Shown: one piece after another, positions 1-12,231 of the stretch
Layout: the number at the start of each line of letters is the position of its first letter
How positions within the stretch are numbered: position 1 is the first letter of the stretch
DNA from: Macrotrachela quadricornifera
Lineage: Eukaryota > Rotifera > Eurotatoria > Philodinida > Philodinidae
Length of the DNA: 64,000 bases
Direction of reading: 5' to 3'
NCBI GenBank assembly: GCA_022393335.1
Contig: JAJEKB010021383.1
Location: forward strand, 1,486,762-1,550,761
Notes under the pieces: generated by a model
What the model saw: only the letters and a program-made list of their open reading frames with translations
Database searches by the model: none
What the model was told of the DNA's origin: nothing
Program-made: the position numbers and the translations under genes

Positions 1-1610
1 TGCCAAGGCTTTACAACATAACAATGTAACACAATCAACATAGCTTTTTTCTTAATTCACTACTCACTCACTATTTCGTTCAGACACTTGCTACATTAGA
101 TCTTGGAAACAATGAAATCGGTATTCCAGGAGCAGAATATCTGGGGAATGCACTACAATATAACAAAGTAATACAATTAGGATAGCGTGTTTTTCTTATT
201 CCATCGTTTACTCATGCTTTTACTCAGGCACTCATTGAATTGCATCTCGAAGGCAATCCAATCCATGATCAAGGTGTAAAACACCTTGCCAATGCTTTTC
301 AACATAGCAAAGTAATGTAATTAGCATAGATCTTTTTCTTGTTGCATCAATCACTCACTATTATGCTCAGATACTCAGCAAACTTCACCTGAAGAATAAT
401 CAAATCGGTATTCAAGGAGCAGAGTATCTTGCTAATACTCTACAACACATCAAAGTAAGATAATCTGCGTAGTACTTTTCCTTATTTTGCCACTTACCTA
501 CTATTTTATTCAGACATTAACTACATTAGACCTTGACAACAATCAAATCAGTGATGAAGGAATAGAACATCTTGCCAATGCTCTACAGTATAACCAAGTA
601 ACACAACTAGCATAGTTCTTTTTCTTAATCCATTATTCTGCTCAGACACTCACCACACTTAATCTGGAGCAGAATAAAATTGGTGATCGGGGAGCAGTAC
701 ATCTTGCCAATGCTCTGCAGCACAACGAAGTAGTACAAGCAGTAAAGCTCTTTTTCTTATTCAATCTTTTGTTTACTATTTTACTCAGACGCTCACTACA
801 CTTCATCTCTTGAGCAATCAGATCGGACCACGAGGAACAGAACATCTTGCTAATGCTCTGAAACACAACAAAGTAATACAACCAGAATATTTTTTTTTGT
901 TTATTGCATCGATAATAAATTATTCTCCTCAGAAACTCAGCACACTTCATTTGGGGTACAATCAAATTGGTATTCAAGGAGCAGAACATCTTGCCAATAC
1001 TTTACAACACAATAAAGTAACACAAATAGAATAGCTTTTTTTGTTATAGAATCGTTCACTTTTTCTTATATTAAGACACTCACTACACTTTGTCTCTGGA
1101 GCAATCGAATCCACTCACAAGGAATAAGATATCTTGCCAACGCTCTAAAATACAACACAGTAACACAATCAGCATAACTGTTTTGTTATTCCACCACTAA
1201 CACATTATTTCATACAGACACTCACCACACTTAATCTGGAGAACAATGAAATCGATGTTCAAGGAGCAGAATATCTTGCCAATGCTCTGCAACATAATAA
1301 TGTAATATAATCGACATAGCTTTTTTGTTATTTGATCATTTACATACTCTATTACTCAGACACTTGTTACACTTTACCTCAAAGATAATGAAATCAGTGA
1401 TCAAGGAGCAGAATACCTTGTCAATGCGTTACAACACAACTATGTAATAAAATGAACATATTTCTTTGTTTTTTCATTCCATCATTCATTCTTTGGTATA
1501 AGCAGACACTCATCACACTTGAAGTCTGTTTTTTTTCAGTGAGTTATAATATGCAACAACGTTTGGAACAAATACTCGAAATGAACGCACGTTTGAAGGG
1601 ATTGATATAA
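1..1610 (+). CDS. NLRC3-like leucine-rich-repeat protein, 3' part (5' end outside window)
   Basis: Twelve full or terminal exons follow a partial one: ..25, 84-167, 228-311, 371-454, 514-597, 646-729, 789-872, 933-1016, 1076-1159, 1218-1301, 1360-1443 and 1506-1610. Every internal exon is exactly 84 bp, begins in phase 0 after AG, ends before GTA, and encodes one 28-residue ribonuclease-inhibitor-type LRR of the form TLxTLxLxxNxIGxxGAExLAxALQ. The last exon is 105 bp, begins like a repeat and ends in a polar helix-like tail before TAA. Introns are 48-62 bp and themselves look alike. The family (NLRC3/NOD3-like RI repeats) is typically cytoplasmic and binds protein partners; the specific role is unknown. 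No internal stop is seen. A NACHT or other N-terminal domain, if present, lies to the left of the window. Confidence 0.85.
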
Positions 1611-4600
1611 TTGATGAAAATAAGTTTTTTACAAATTTTCTTCACATAACATTAATCTTGAAATTGTATTTGCATATACGGGATCACTCTCATGAACCAA
1701 TATCAATCTATTGAAACGAATTTTTTATGCTCTTGTTTATTATAGATTTATTTTATTTCTTTTATACGTTACGTTGTTTTTCTTGAAAGTAAAACCGTGA
1801 TGACAATCAGTGACAGTATTTATATAGAATACTTTATCTATATCAGTTTTACGCTATTTAGTAAAATCATCCCATTTCAAACCATAGAAATTACTGTTTA
1901 TACAGCAACTTGAAGAACTAGACTTATTCTACGAAATGTGGGATTTACTTATTTTTCGACAAATATTTAGTAATAATCGAAGTGTGTTATATTGTAAAAT
2001 CTGGCATTGGAATAAAACATTTCTTTGAAACGTATCATCATAAATATAGAGTAAGTACTGAAAAATATTTGTAACTTTCGAGTCTTTTGAGTTCTAGCTC
2101 ACTGTAATTCATGCTCTGATAGAAAATTAGTTTGCTCGGAACATTAGCAGATCATAACTATCGGAGAGTGAATTAGCCTTAAGCTGATAAGAGATCCTAG
2201 ACATACAATTAGAAAGAATCTCAATATCTGATTGTAATTGTTTGCTTGTCATTTTCTTCAACTAGATATTAATATTCGATGAATGAGAGATATGAGAATA
2301 AATATAAGACAGACCATGAATTCGAAATACATAATTTGAAAAAAATGACATTTTCATTCTCTACTGAAAGGAGAACAATATGATAGGAGTAAAACAGAAT
2401 AAAGCAGTCGATCACAAAGTTTCAAAATCTACCAGCTAGAGATGGACAAAGCTAAGATCGATTCGGTTCTCAGTTAAATGGATGAATTTCAATCAATAGT
2501 TCCGTATGTAGAGCAAATAAGTCAATAAAAAATATATAATTAGTAGTAATAAAAGTATTTTGTGCTTTTCCTGTATTTTTTCGTCTACAAAAAACAAAAT
2601 GTAAACAAAGAAGGCATGTTTCCTAACAAGAGATCCTTCTTTCTGTTATATTACTGTACTTTCTAGTGCAATAAACCAATTCATATCTCACAGCACCTAT
2701 GAAAAAAAAAGACATTTCACTGACTGAAAGTCGAAGGCTCAGATTCTCATTGGATCACAGTCACACTAGGAAAACATATGGTTAGGTGATATGCCAGACT
2801 CAGAAATGAAGCTATTATTTAAGTTATACTTAATTTCTTTCTTGCTACAGCCATCGAACAAACATTTAATCATTGCAAATATTCGACGTATAACCCTTCT
2901 ACCAGTAGAGAGAACTTATCGAGTAGTTGTCTTATTCAATGAGATTAAGTACAGGATATATATCTAAGGTATAGGAGATATAACGCCCTTTATGTGTTAC
3001 TCCATAGCACCTTAAACAAGAGTTATGATCTGTATCTGTATCTTTTCTTGCCATCCTCAGTAGAAGAGATGCTCTATGTGTGTTGTTTCTTGATATCTTT
3101 ACCAAGACAAATGCTGTTAGATAAAAATGATTCGTATCTTATGCTTCTTACAATTTCTTCATTTTCATTACACCTTACAAAGAACTATGAATAGATGATG
3201 AAAAGTCGTTTCGAAAATTCTTTTGAGTTTGCTAGAAACTCAAAAAAGGCATCATTTATCTATCGAGGGTAAAGAAAGGGTTACTGTCCAAATCATAAGC
3301 ATTTTTTCTTATTGAAGCAACCTTTTGTATGAGATCAAGAAATATACTATAGCTTTTAGTAAGAATTGTAATTGTATTTACTTGATGTAAAATTTGTACA
3401 ACCCGTTATTTATAGCAGCTCATAGACGAAATATTCAGTCATAAGAAAAGAATACAAGTTGTAGTAATATTAATAAACAACATACAATACATTGGTATAT
3501 AGTCTTTACTATCTGTTCTGTCACCACAGAACCATTGTGCAATATGACAGATGATGATATCAACCTTTAAATGATAATTTGTCTTGTGGAATATAACAGT
3601 CTATTCATTATTCTACTTCCATTATCAAATGCATTCCAATTAATTTTTTAATTTTAACTTTGCTCCTCCACATTATATAAACTTCTTTCAATGTTATGAG
3701 TTTTTTCTAATGGGCTAGACGAGATTAATACAATTGAATATATTAAAAAAAATGGTTCTGTCAGTTCAATAAAAATACAATACAGTACAATGTATTCATA
3801 TCTTCAATTCCTCCAATCATGTTAAGGATTATGAGATATTTATAGATCGCAATATTTATTTCAATCATTTTGATAGATTTATTGATTGTTTAACAATGAT
3901 AATCTCGTGTTCTCTAACTCCTTCGAAAAAATCTTTTTTCAAAAGCTGAGAAATGCTTGTTGCGATAGTACGACAAATAGATGATTGTAGTTTTTTTTAA
4001 ATTCTTTTGTTCTAAAAACAAGTACACTTAACACAATTTTCTCTGAATATCTTGTCGATCACTTATAAATCATATGAAATATTTTCACAATAATCAGCTG
4101 GCTCTAATAAATTTGATGATAAGATCATTGTTTAAACAATTGTACATGTTAATTTTGTCAGCAACTCTCATATAACTATTGATTTTTCTTTATTTGAGAA
4201 CAATACAGAACATATTATACAATGATTTCGATTTTTTTTTCAAACAAAAGTCATACGCACTGAATTTTTTTCTCATTTTGTACTAATAGAAATTTTTTTC
4301 TTAGATTGTTACCAAAAAAAGTGGAAATGAAATGAACGCATGCATTGTTGCTTTTATTTCCATATGTATAATTGTTTACAACTTTTATATATTAATAGGA
4401 GAACATTCTCAAGTGACTTCCTCTGTTTATCACCATATTTTGTTCATATATAGGGAATAATTAGAGTAATATAGTTGCCAAAAAATTTTTGCTCTCGTTT
4501 AGATTTTATCGAGCTAGAGACTTTTTAATAGGATTTTCTAATAGGAGTTGAATTTTCGAAAACATTTTGTTGTGAATCTTTTCATATATGGTTCGATGCA

Positions 4601-5771
4601 TCTTCATTTCTTCTTTCCGATGGTGAAAACGGTACAGCAGTCTTTATCAATCCATTTGAAGAGTTATTCAAAATATACTCGTCATTTTACATTTAGAAGT
4701 ATGACTGTTCCATATCGAAGTGCTAAACTGTTTTCAATCATGATTTACTTTGCATAGAGCTGGATCCAACCACTAATCTTTTTTGAAAATACTTGAAAAT
4801 AGTAATCGGTTCTATTCAAAAGGACTGACGTCAGTAAACATTTCATTTTCATCCTTCCCAATCATGTGAATAAATTGCACAAACATGCTGAAATGAAACT
4901 GCCAGAAACTTAAGGCTACAATAAAATCAGATTTTAAATAGATCGATTCATGCAAAAAAAATTGAGAGCTGCCATAAATTTATACACGTTCTACCTATGC
5001 ATTTTTTTTCTTTTTGATCGTTTATTATTTAATTCATTATATGCTGATATTCTTTTTTAAATAATGAATCATCTTTTTTTGGTTACTGCACGAGTGGAGC
5101 AAGGGAAGCTATAGTCGAGGTGAACTGAATTTTGAAAACGCAGTCTCTCCATCAATGAGAAACATCACTTAATAAAAATTTAGCTTTGGAATACCCTATC
5201 CATAGAATACTCACGGATTCCATAGGCCAACGAAAAATATCTCTGATTTGAATAGCACATGTGTGCAAGTAGAATTGATGTCGGCAACGGCAGATCGAAA
5301 TCAATCAATCTGTATCTTTAAGAAATCTCACTTTTGTCTGGTAGAAAAGTGCATCAAGATTTAATCAATTTATAATCAAAGGACGCTAGCTATTTCTAAA
5401 ACAATTCAATTACCATTTCGTGGAATCGCGTTGTGAGAATGTAGTTCCAGAGATCGTTTTTAAAATTTAACAGTATATTACCTTCTAAAGTCTTTAATGC
5501 TATGTCGCGTTAGTCTTCTCCACAAGCGTAAATATGATATGTAAACAGATCTTTCTCGTTTTTTTATTCATTGAAAGCAAGCAAGTGTATCATATGTCAC
5601 ATCATTCTATCATCAATAATCGCTTGTTACATGAAAAGAAGATTAATTATTAATGAATCAAATGTGAAATTTTAACTTTTTTTTTTTATTAATATGAAAT
5701 GATTCATGGTCAAAGAAAAGAATGGATAGAAATCTATTTGATTAATACCAACACAATCTTGGTGAATAGTA
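1611..5771. other. intergenic, AT-rich, one dispersed repeat copy
   Basis: No coding region is supported in this 4.2-kb stretch. Short open frames have no recognisable domain or splice context. It holds copy A of a dispersed repeat at about 2613-2912; the rest is AT-rich sequence in which nothing stands out. Confidence 0.6.
2613..2912 (+). repeat. dispersed repeat, copy A
   Basis: This block is strongly similar, in the same orientation, to 13661-13895, inside an intron of the TRPM gene. Shared words include GTCGAAGGCTCAGATTCTCA and CGAACAAACATTTAATCATT. Copy A carries about 80 bp (near 2781-2862) that copy B lacks. That segment begins GTTAGG and ends CTACAG, like an intron. No target-site duplication was identified. 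The repeat class is unknown. Confidence 0.75.
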
Positions 5772-7450
5772 TTAAAATAGCATCGTCGTGCTCCATATAA
5801 ACATCGAGTAGACGATCGAAACCAGTGTCGTCCTGCTAAATAGATTGTATCATATATAAACAATGGTTTTTGTCTAACTCACCTTCTCAAGAACGAATTT
5901 GCTATAGAAAATAGTGGAAAAAATATGAAAATTATAAATAATGATCAAAAAGAAATATAACCTGTAGATGGTGTAACACATGGTTGATTGTCAATAGTAA
6001 ACATAAGAACTCGATTATTGGAATAGTCACACACATAGAGGTTGCCTTCACTATCAAATGCCAAATCCGTCGGTTCGTAAAAGTGATTGGTAGCATTGGG
6101 CTGACCTGAGAACAAAATTGAAATTTGATTTATTTTGTTTTTTTTCATGTCAACATACATTTACTAAGAGAAAAACTGACTTATCATGAACAAAAACCTC
6201 AGGTACATCCTGGCTGTGTTAAATAAATAGCATTTCTGAATGTAGAATATAAGACAATAAAAGGCTATATTAATATTAGCAATGACAAGCATTTCTCTGT
6301 GCTGTAACCCCAACAATTCAAGCACGTACTAATAGTTATGAGATATACGTATAGGGATACACGTTCTGATGATGATTAGTAGATTGAATAGTAACGTATT
6401 GGATAAAGATGGGAAAAGGTTGGCTGTGAGAAAAATTTTAACTATTGGATCGATTTATATATAATAATATCTATTCAATCGGTTGTGTATAACATGCGCA
6501 ATATTTTTATTGATACAATGTATATGATAGAAGCACATACTAGATCCTTTTGCAATAGTTTCGCCCTCATTTTTGTTTGGTAGCCAACGTTGAATTCGTC
6601 TGTTGTTAAAATCTGCTACATATAAGATATTAGTTGCTTCATCAACTATGACACTAATCGGATCTGAAAATGATGCAGAATCATTGCCTGCAATTCCCAA
6701 ACTTGATCCAGCTAAAGTATTGCCGTTTTGTGCACCATTTAACCACATTTGCACGCGATTATTTTTTGAGTCAGCAACGTATAATGTACCATGGATTCGA
6801 TCAACATGTATACCTTGAGGAGAATGTAATTGATTACTCTTTGATCCTGGTTGACCTGTTTGACCAGCAATAATGGTAGTCATGTTCGTTCGAGATGACC
6901 ATTTAAGTACTCGATGTCCATCTAATTCTGACATGTAAACATTTTTCTCATTGTCTACTGCTATGCCAGAACATCCACGGCATTCACTACTTACTTGTAT
7001 GCTTTCAGATGCCCCATTAACCCATTTGTCTACACGATTTGGTCTATAAAGTGCTGCATAGACTGTTGGCTCAGGAAAACCATCATCATCAACATAAACA
7101 TTAGAAGGAAAATTGACATTTGATGCTACTGTGACGCCTATACCCGTTGTCTGATTAAGCGAAGTCATTTGAATACGATGATTGTTGAAATCAGCCACGT
7201 ACAATCTGTTCATTGGTTTGTAAATAAATATTCCTTCAGGCCCATTCAATCGATCAGATAAATTGCCTGCTATACCAGTGCCAGCTACAATAACACCTCT
7301 TGTGTTCCATCGTGCGCAAGGACTTATCATTGCGGATGTCAGTAGCATAGAGGAACATAGAATAATACCTTCAATAAAAAATAAGATTATTCATTCGTTT
7401 ATTCTACTTCTATAAATCTTACAAACATGCATGACGAAAATCTGTGCCAT
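5772..7450 (-). CDS. secreted NHL-repeat protein, probably GPI-anchored
   Basis: Five exons on the minus strand: 7450-7423, 7368-6541, 6105-5962, 5901-5883 (19 bp) and 5835-5772, total 1083 bp, 360 aa. All junctions keep frame. Exon 1 plus the start of exon 2 give a hydrophobic signal peptide, then PCARWN..GVIVAGTG, the usual start of the NHL propeller in this family. NHL blades repeat the pattern GPEGIFIY..NRLYVADFNNHRIQ, for example LYVADSKNNRVQ and LYVCDYSNNRV. The last two small exons give Ala-Asn-Ser followed by a hydrophobic C-terminal tail, which looks like a GPI signal. An alternative reading runs through the 19-bp exon into an early TGA. NHL propellers bind proteins or glycans; the partner here is unknown. 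The family is large in bdelloids. Confidence 0.85.
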
Positions 7451-9548
7451 TGTTAATAGTTCGTGCGGTTTCAAAGAATGAGAAAGAAAGTGTGTTAAAA
7501 ACAATGATAGGCAATAAGATAACATATCTCTATTTATGTACATTATATTCCTTAACACAAAATCAAATAGAATACAACGCACTTTGAAAACACACTTATT
7601 ACGAAGAATTTCATGTATCTGAAACAAAATAAATCAAAATAATACAAACTATTATTTCAAATACTGAATTTTTTATATACATTAGATATCTAGCTCCATA
7701 GTGATATATATGATGTTGATCTATAAAAACGATGAAAGTAATATTATACCTAGATGATATGACTAGATAAATGAATGAAATAAATCCAGTGAATTATAGA
7801 TTATCTAAAAAGCCATCATGATTTATTAAACATATAAAAGGCTAATGCCATTGCTAACTGTAACCTTAAATAGTGCTGACATACAGCCAGCATGTGAGTA
7901 ATCTGAGATACAACTTGTCAACTAATAATAATTATAATAAACAGACAACTTCATAATCTAACTAGAACAAAAGGAGGTTAATAAATGAAGCATTAATGGA
8001 TAAAATAGTTACTATAAACATTATTATATATAGTACATTTTAGTTCTACTAGATTTTGTTTTAGCTAGAGTATAAAAGCGTCTATGTATTATTATCATTT
8101 TATAACAATAATAATAATAAATAGAACCGAATATAGTACCATCTGATGAGATCTTTCAGTTAGATGAACACTGATAACGGCTTCTAATGAATAAGTATTT
8201 ATACAGCAGTACATTTGGAGATCAGGTACGCTTCTAATAAAATGTACGCTTTATTCGTATTGCTTCCTTTTGTTCTCCTGTAATTAATGGAGAGAGCAAA
8301 TAATGAACATTCCGATCTTTCATTGATGAAAACCGTACAACCATGAATCATATATATTATCGAATATGATATTAAAATAAAATGAAAATGAATTTTTTAA
8401 AAGCTATTCTGATTCAATCTCATAAATATTTGTGTATTTCTATTTAATCATGAAAAACAGTAGAATTGTAACCGATAACGATAACGAATTAGTCTATCCA
8501 TTAGTAGACACAATCTTTTCTTTCCCGACCTGGTAAGAATTTTTCTGTTTTCTCCAAAAAAACAAAATTAACATATAACAGTGTTTTTTTTATATCTAAC
8601 ACTTTTTATTGATGATGAAAATTGTTTCTTTAGAAAAAAACGTATGAGATTATTCAAAGTTATATCAAGTTATGTTATCATTATAGAACTAAACAATTCT
8701 TCAATATTGTCATTTATCAAAGACTTATTTATGTTTTCTTTATTATCTACAGGATATGTGAAGCAGCTTGAATGCAGAAAGTCACTAAAAAAAATTGTAA
8801 TGCCATGAAGTTTTCTGCTTGCTGATGGTCGTTAAAAGAAACAAAATTTATAGAAATAAACCAAAAAAAAACGCCACAAAATAATTATTGTGTCATTATT
8901 CTATTGGTTAGAAGTTACATATGACTCATTAATGGGTTGATTTCACTGTCATAGAGCCGAAAATATGAAGGATGACTTATGTCAGTCTACCGCTCGATTA
9001 GGTATCGGTAAGGAAAAAATCCTACCGATTACAATTCTGAAGAACACAATCTAACTGGGATATCTACTATATTTATTATTATACTATATGCTTCCAAAAA
9101 ATTGTTTTAGTTATTCATATAATACAAATCTTAGAAAAAATAGATAAATTCTACAAAAAAAAATTATCATCATCCTTGCTAATTATTGTATATCTGTTGA
9201 GAAGCACCATCTATTATCCAGCAACCTCTATATCGATTTCAATTCTCTTTCTATTTTCTTATTCGTGATAAATTAATATTTATGAATATTACCTTCTATT
9301 TACGAAGAATGACGTGTCGTTGTATTTCATCAGCAATGTCGTCATTTTCATTAAGGTGCGAACAAAAAAATACAATAAGTAATTTGTAGATGATGATATA
9401 TGATCGTAGCATAAGATAAATTTCAGTTGATTAAATGAGAAAAATCATAACATTGAATCTCTTTTATCTATTACATATTTATTTGAAAGTAAAAATTTAT
9501 ATAAAGTTTTATTAATTTTTTTTTTAAATATAATACATAGAAATTATT
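7451..9548. other. intergenic, no gene seen
   Basis: This is AT-rich sequence between the divergent NHL-repeat gene (minus) and the SPRY-like gene (plus), so it should contain both promoters. No conserved motif, repeat or coding segment could be supported. Confidence 0.6.
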
Positions 9549-10274
9549 ATGAATCAACTGTGTCATTGTTTTATATTCTATCTTTTTATATCACTTATTC
9601 TTTTAATCTTAACTATGGCTAATAATCAATGTTCAAATGAATCTGATTGTACTAAAGCTTCTGAAGAACCTTATCTTTTGGATTCTTCAACTTTTTCATC
9701 AGAAAAAATAAATGATTTCGGTGAATTTTGTTTCGTTTCAAAACGAAGTACAGATTCTCCTATTGAATTTAGTAACAATTATACTACAGTAGAATTGACA
9801 GAATCATCTGAAATAATTTGGATTCCAGTGGAAACAAAAACAAAATTACATTCAGGTAAATGGTCATTAGAATTTCATGTCGAATCAATGGGAACTCATC
9901 AAATTGGAGTTGGCTTCTTATTAAATTGGAATATTGGTCCTGATTGGGGATTCTTTGGTTATTTAGGTTCTTCTAGTACTGCATGGTCATATGATCCATC
10001 AACTGGTGATATTGTTACTAATACAAAATCAATTCATGGTAATTTACCAAAATTTTTGAACAATAGTGGAGTAATTGGATTAGAACTTGATCTTCCAAAA
10101 AACAAGATTGGTACATACACATTTATTGTAGATGGTGTTCGAACACCAACTAAACAACTATTAAAATCAGGTGCTGTTGCTATACCAGCTGTTTGTCTTC
10201 TATCACACGGACAAAAAGTGACTATTAGAAACTTAATTCGACTAGATCACGATGATACTACATTATCAGTGTGA
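9549..10274 (+). CDS. secreted SPRY-domain-like protein
   Basis: Single exon, 241 aa. Residues 1-24 form a strongly hydrophobic signal peptide. An acidic/serine-rich linker with cysteines follows. From about residue 75 to 232 the sequence fits a SPRY fold: a GKWSLEFHVESM strand, IGVGF, a tryptophan-rich WGFFGYLG segment, GVIGLELDL (the usual DVIGV.LD position), YTFIVDG and AIPAVCLLSHGQKV. SPRY domains are protein-interaction modules that are mostly cytoplasmic; a signal peptide in front is unusual. No RING or B-box is present. It lies 373 bp upstream of, and in the same direction as, the sialidase gene. The function is unknown; the domain call is by eye. Confidence 0.7.
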   Translation: MNQLCHCFIFYLFISLILLILTMANNQCSNESDCTKASEEPYLLDSSTFSSEKINDFGEFCFVSKRSTDSPIEFSNNYTTVELTESSEIIWIPVETKTKLHSGKWSLEFHVESMGTHQIGVGFLLNWNIGPDWGFFGYLGSSSTAWSYDPSTGDIVTNTKSIHGNLPKFLNNSGVIGLELDLPKNKIGTYTFIVDGVRTPTKQLLKSGAVAIPAVCLLSHGQKVTIRNLIRLDHDDTTLSV

Positions 10275-10647
10275 ACTGAACAGAAATTTCTGTATATTTT
10301 AATCTAGACAGAATAAATTTCAATGCAAATTTCTACTATTTTTCGAAGAAATAAGGATTAAATGTTGATAACTAACAAGTATTTTCAGGTAGTTAATTCA
10401 ACACTTTTCATTCATGACTCGTTTATTTGTCATTTTCATTTTTTCTACTTAACTCTAGCGAGAAATATTGTTAGAAATACACAGACTATATACTACTCTA
10501 TTAATATCAGTTATTTGTGTTTGTTTCTTTTTCTTTGTGTAAATTGAGTTTATCTTTTTTTTCTTTATTCAAGTGAAGCCTATAATGTGTTTTGATAATA
10601 TAAAAATAAATTCTTCAGGCACAGTCAGTTAGTCTTCAAAGAATAGA
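10275..10647. other. short intergenic spacer
   Basis: This spacer lies between the SPRY-like gene and the sialidase gene. Both neighbours are on the plus strand, so it should hold the 3' end of the first and the promoter of the second. AT-rich; no other feature is seen. Confidence 0.55.
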
Positions 10648-12115
10648 ATGAAACCAAGGTGAGATAACGTTTTATTATATACATACATGTTAATTGTTGG
10701 CTATATTTTTAAGAAGAATACAGGTACCAATTATTTTGATATCTACATTAGTTTTTGTCATTAGTGGGATAGATCCACAGTTTTATACTGTTTTCAAACC
10801 ACATGATGGTAAATATCCATGTTATCGTCAAGTAAGCATTATGCAATATTGATTATATTTTTCAAATAAAAATAATTCTATAGCCGGCTATTATTAGTAC
10901 TAATGCGGAACGAACACATCTTATTGTATTTGCTGAAGGTCGATTTGTAACTAGTTGTGCACCACCTTACGAGAGCATAATAGAGAAAAGATATGTTCCT
11001 AATGAAGATGGTGGTTTGGAAATGCGTCGTTCAGAAGATAATGGTTCCACTTGGCTTCCTGCACAAACCGTATATTCAGGAAATATTGATTTCTATACTG
11101 TAGTATGGGACAGTACATCAAACACAATTTATTTAATGTTACAAGCACCTTCATCAGTTCTTGTATTCACATCACATGATGAAGTATGGTTTTTTTCTAT
11201 TGAAAGAATACCTATGGTATTTATTTTCGTTTAGGGAATAACATGGTCTGATCCAACACCTTTAAATGTATTTCCTCCACCACCTTTTAGTAAATCAATC
11301 AAACCTGCTGTTGGTCATGGTATTGAAGTAAGATATTTTGATGATTGATGTATTGATATATAATTAATATTGTAGATCATCAGTTCACTTTGTGGAAATG
11401 AAAATTGTTCTGATGCTGGAACTTTATTGGTATGATTAATATACGCAAAATTTGTGTTTCTTGCTATAATTTTATTTCTTCATAGATGCCATTTGTATGC
11501 CAAAATGGATCAAGTCATCCTGGTGATAATGGTTCATGTCCTAGCTGTTATGCCTGTATATTAAAAAGTGAGATGCCAAAGAATAATCAAAATCGAGAAT
11601 GGAATTTCACAGGAATAGCACAGCAATATACTCGTGAATCACAACTTGTACAAACTATCAATATGGATGGAGGCATTTCGCATATTTATTTAAATGGACG
11701 AAATTTTTCTCCAGCACCAGGATATCGATATTTTGCACGTTCTACTAATGGTGGTGATTACTTTACTGAATTTGGTATTGATTCATCATTGATAGAACCT
11801 GTTACTAAAGCATGGACTGGTGTAGTCTGTTCGATTGAACGAGTATCTAAAATTCCTAGCCGTATTCTTTTTAGTGGTCCAGCAAATAGAACAGTACGCT
11901 CTAATTTAACTCTACATATTTCATATGATGAAGCTCATTCATGGTCAGTTTCTCGTGTATTATATTCAGGACTTAGTGCCTACTCTGATATAGCAGTTCT
12001 TGGCAATGGAGATAATATTGCTTTAGTTTTCGAAAATGGTGAAGAGACATTTGCAGATCGAATTTCTGTAGCTATTGTTCCAATAGCATGGATTGAGAAT
12101 AAAAATACAAAATAA
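10648..12115 (+). CDS. secreted exo-alpha-sialidase-like protein (GH33, BNR/Asp-box propeller)
   Basis: Six exons: 10648-10658, 10714-10831, 10884-11183, 11235-11327, 11376-11429 and 11486-12115, total 1206 bp, 401 aa, frame kept throughout. The 11-bp first exon joins a hydrophobic signal peptide. Sialidase marks: FAEGR near residues 59-63 (the usual position after the first catalytic Arg strand), Asp-boxes SEDNGSTW (93-100) and SHDEGITW (140-147), two degenerate boxes later, and AYSDIAVL with Tyr358 as the likely nucleophile and Glu375 (VFENG) as its partner. GH33 enzymes release terminal sialic acid from glycoconjugates. A cysteine-rich insert (about 197-216) is unusual. The stop is 116 bp from the stop of the convergent TRPM gene. 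Activity is inferred. Confidence 0.85.
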
Positions 12116-12231
12116 TATATTAGACATTTATTTGAATGAATTAGATTATCAATACTCTTTATAACTTCTTACAATGAATATTAGGTATGATTTATGAATT
12201 TGCAAAAGTTATTAATTATATTATGATTAAA

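Noticed and set aside
642..989. Open frame of 115 codons on the minus strand across the first LRR exons
   Set aside because: It is the antisense of three regularly spaced LRR exons and their introns; the plus-strand repeat pattern with splice sites explains the region fully.
2994..3194. 66-aa hydrophobic open frame
   Set aside because: No domain, no splice partners and AT-rich low-complexity composition; expected by chance in this background.
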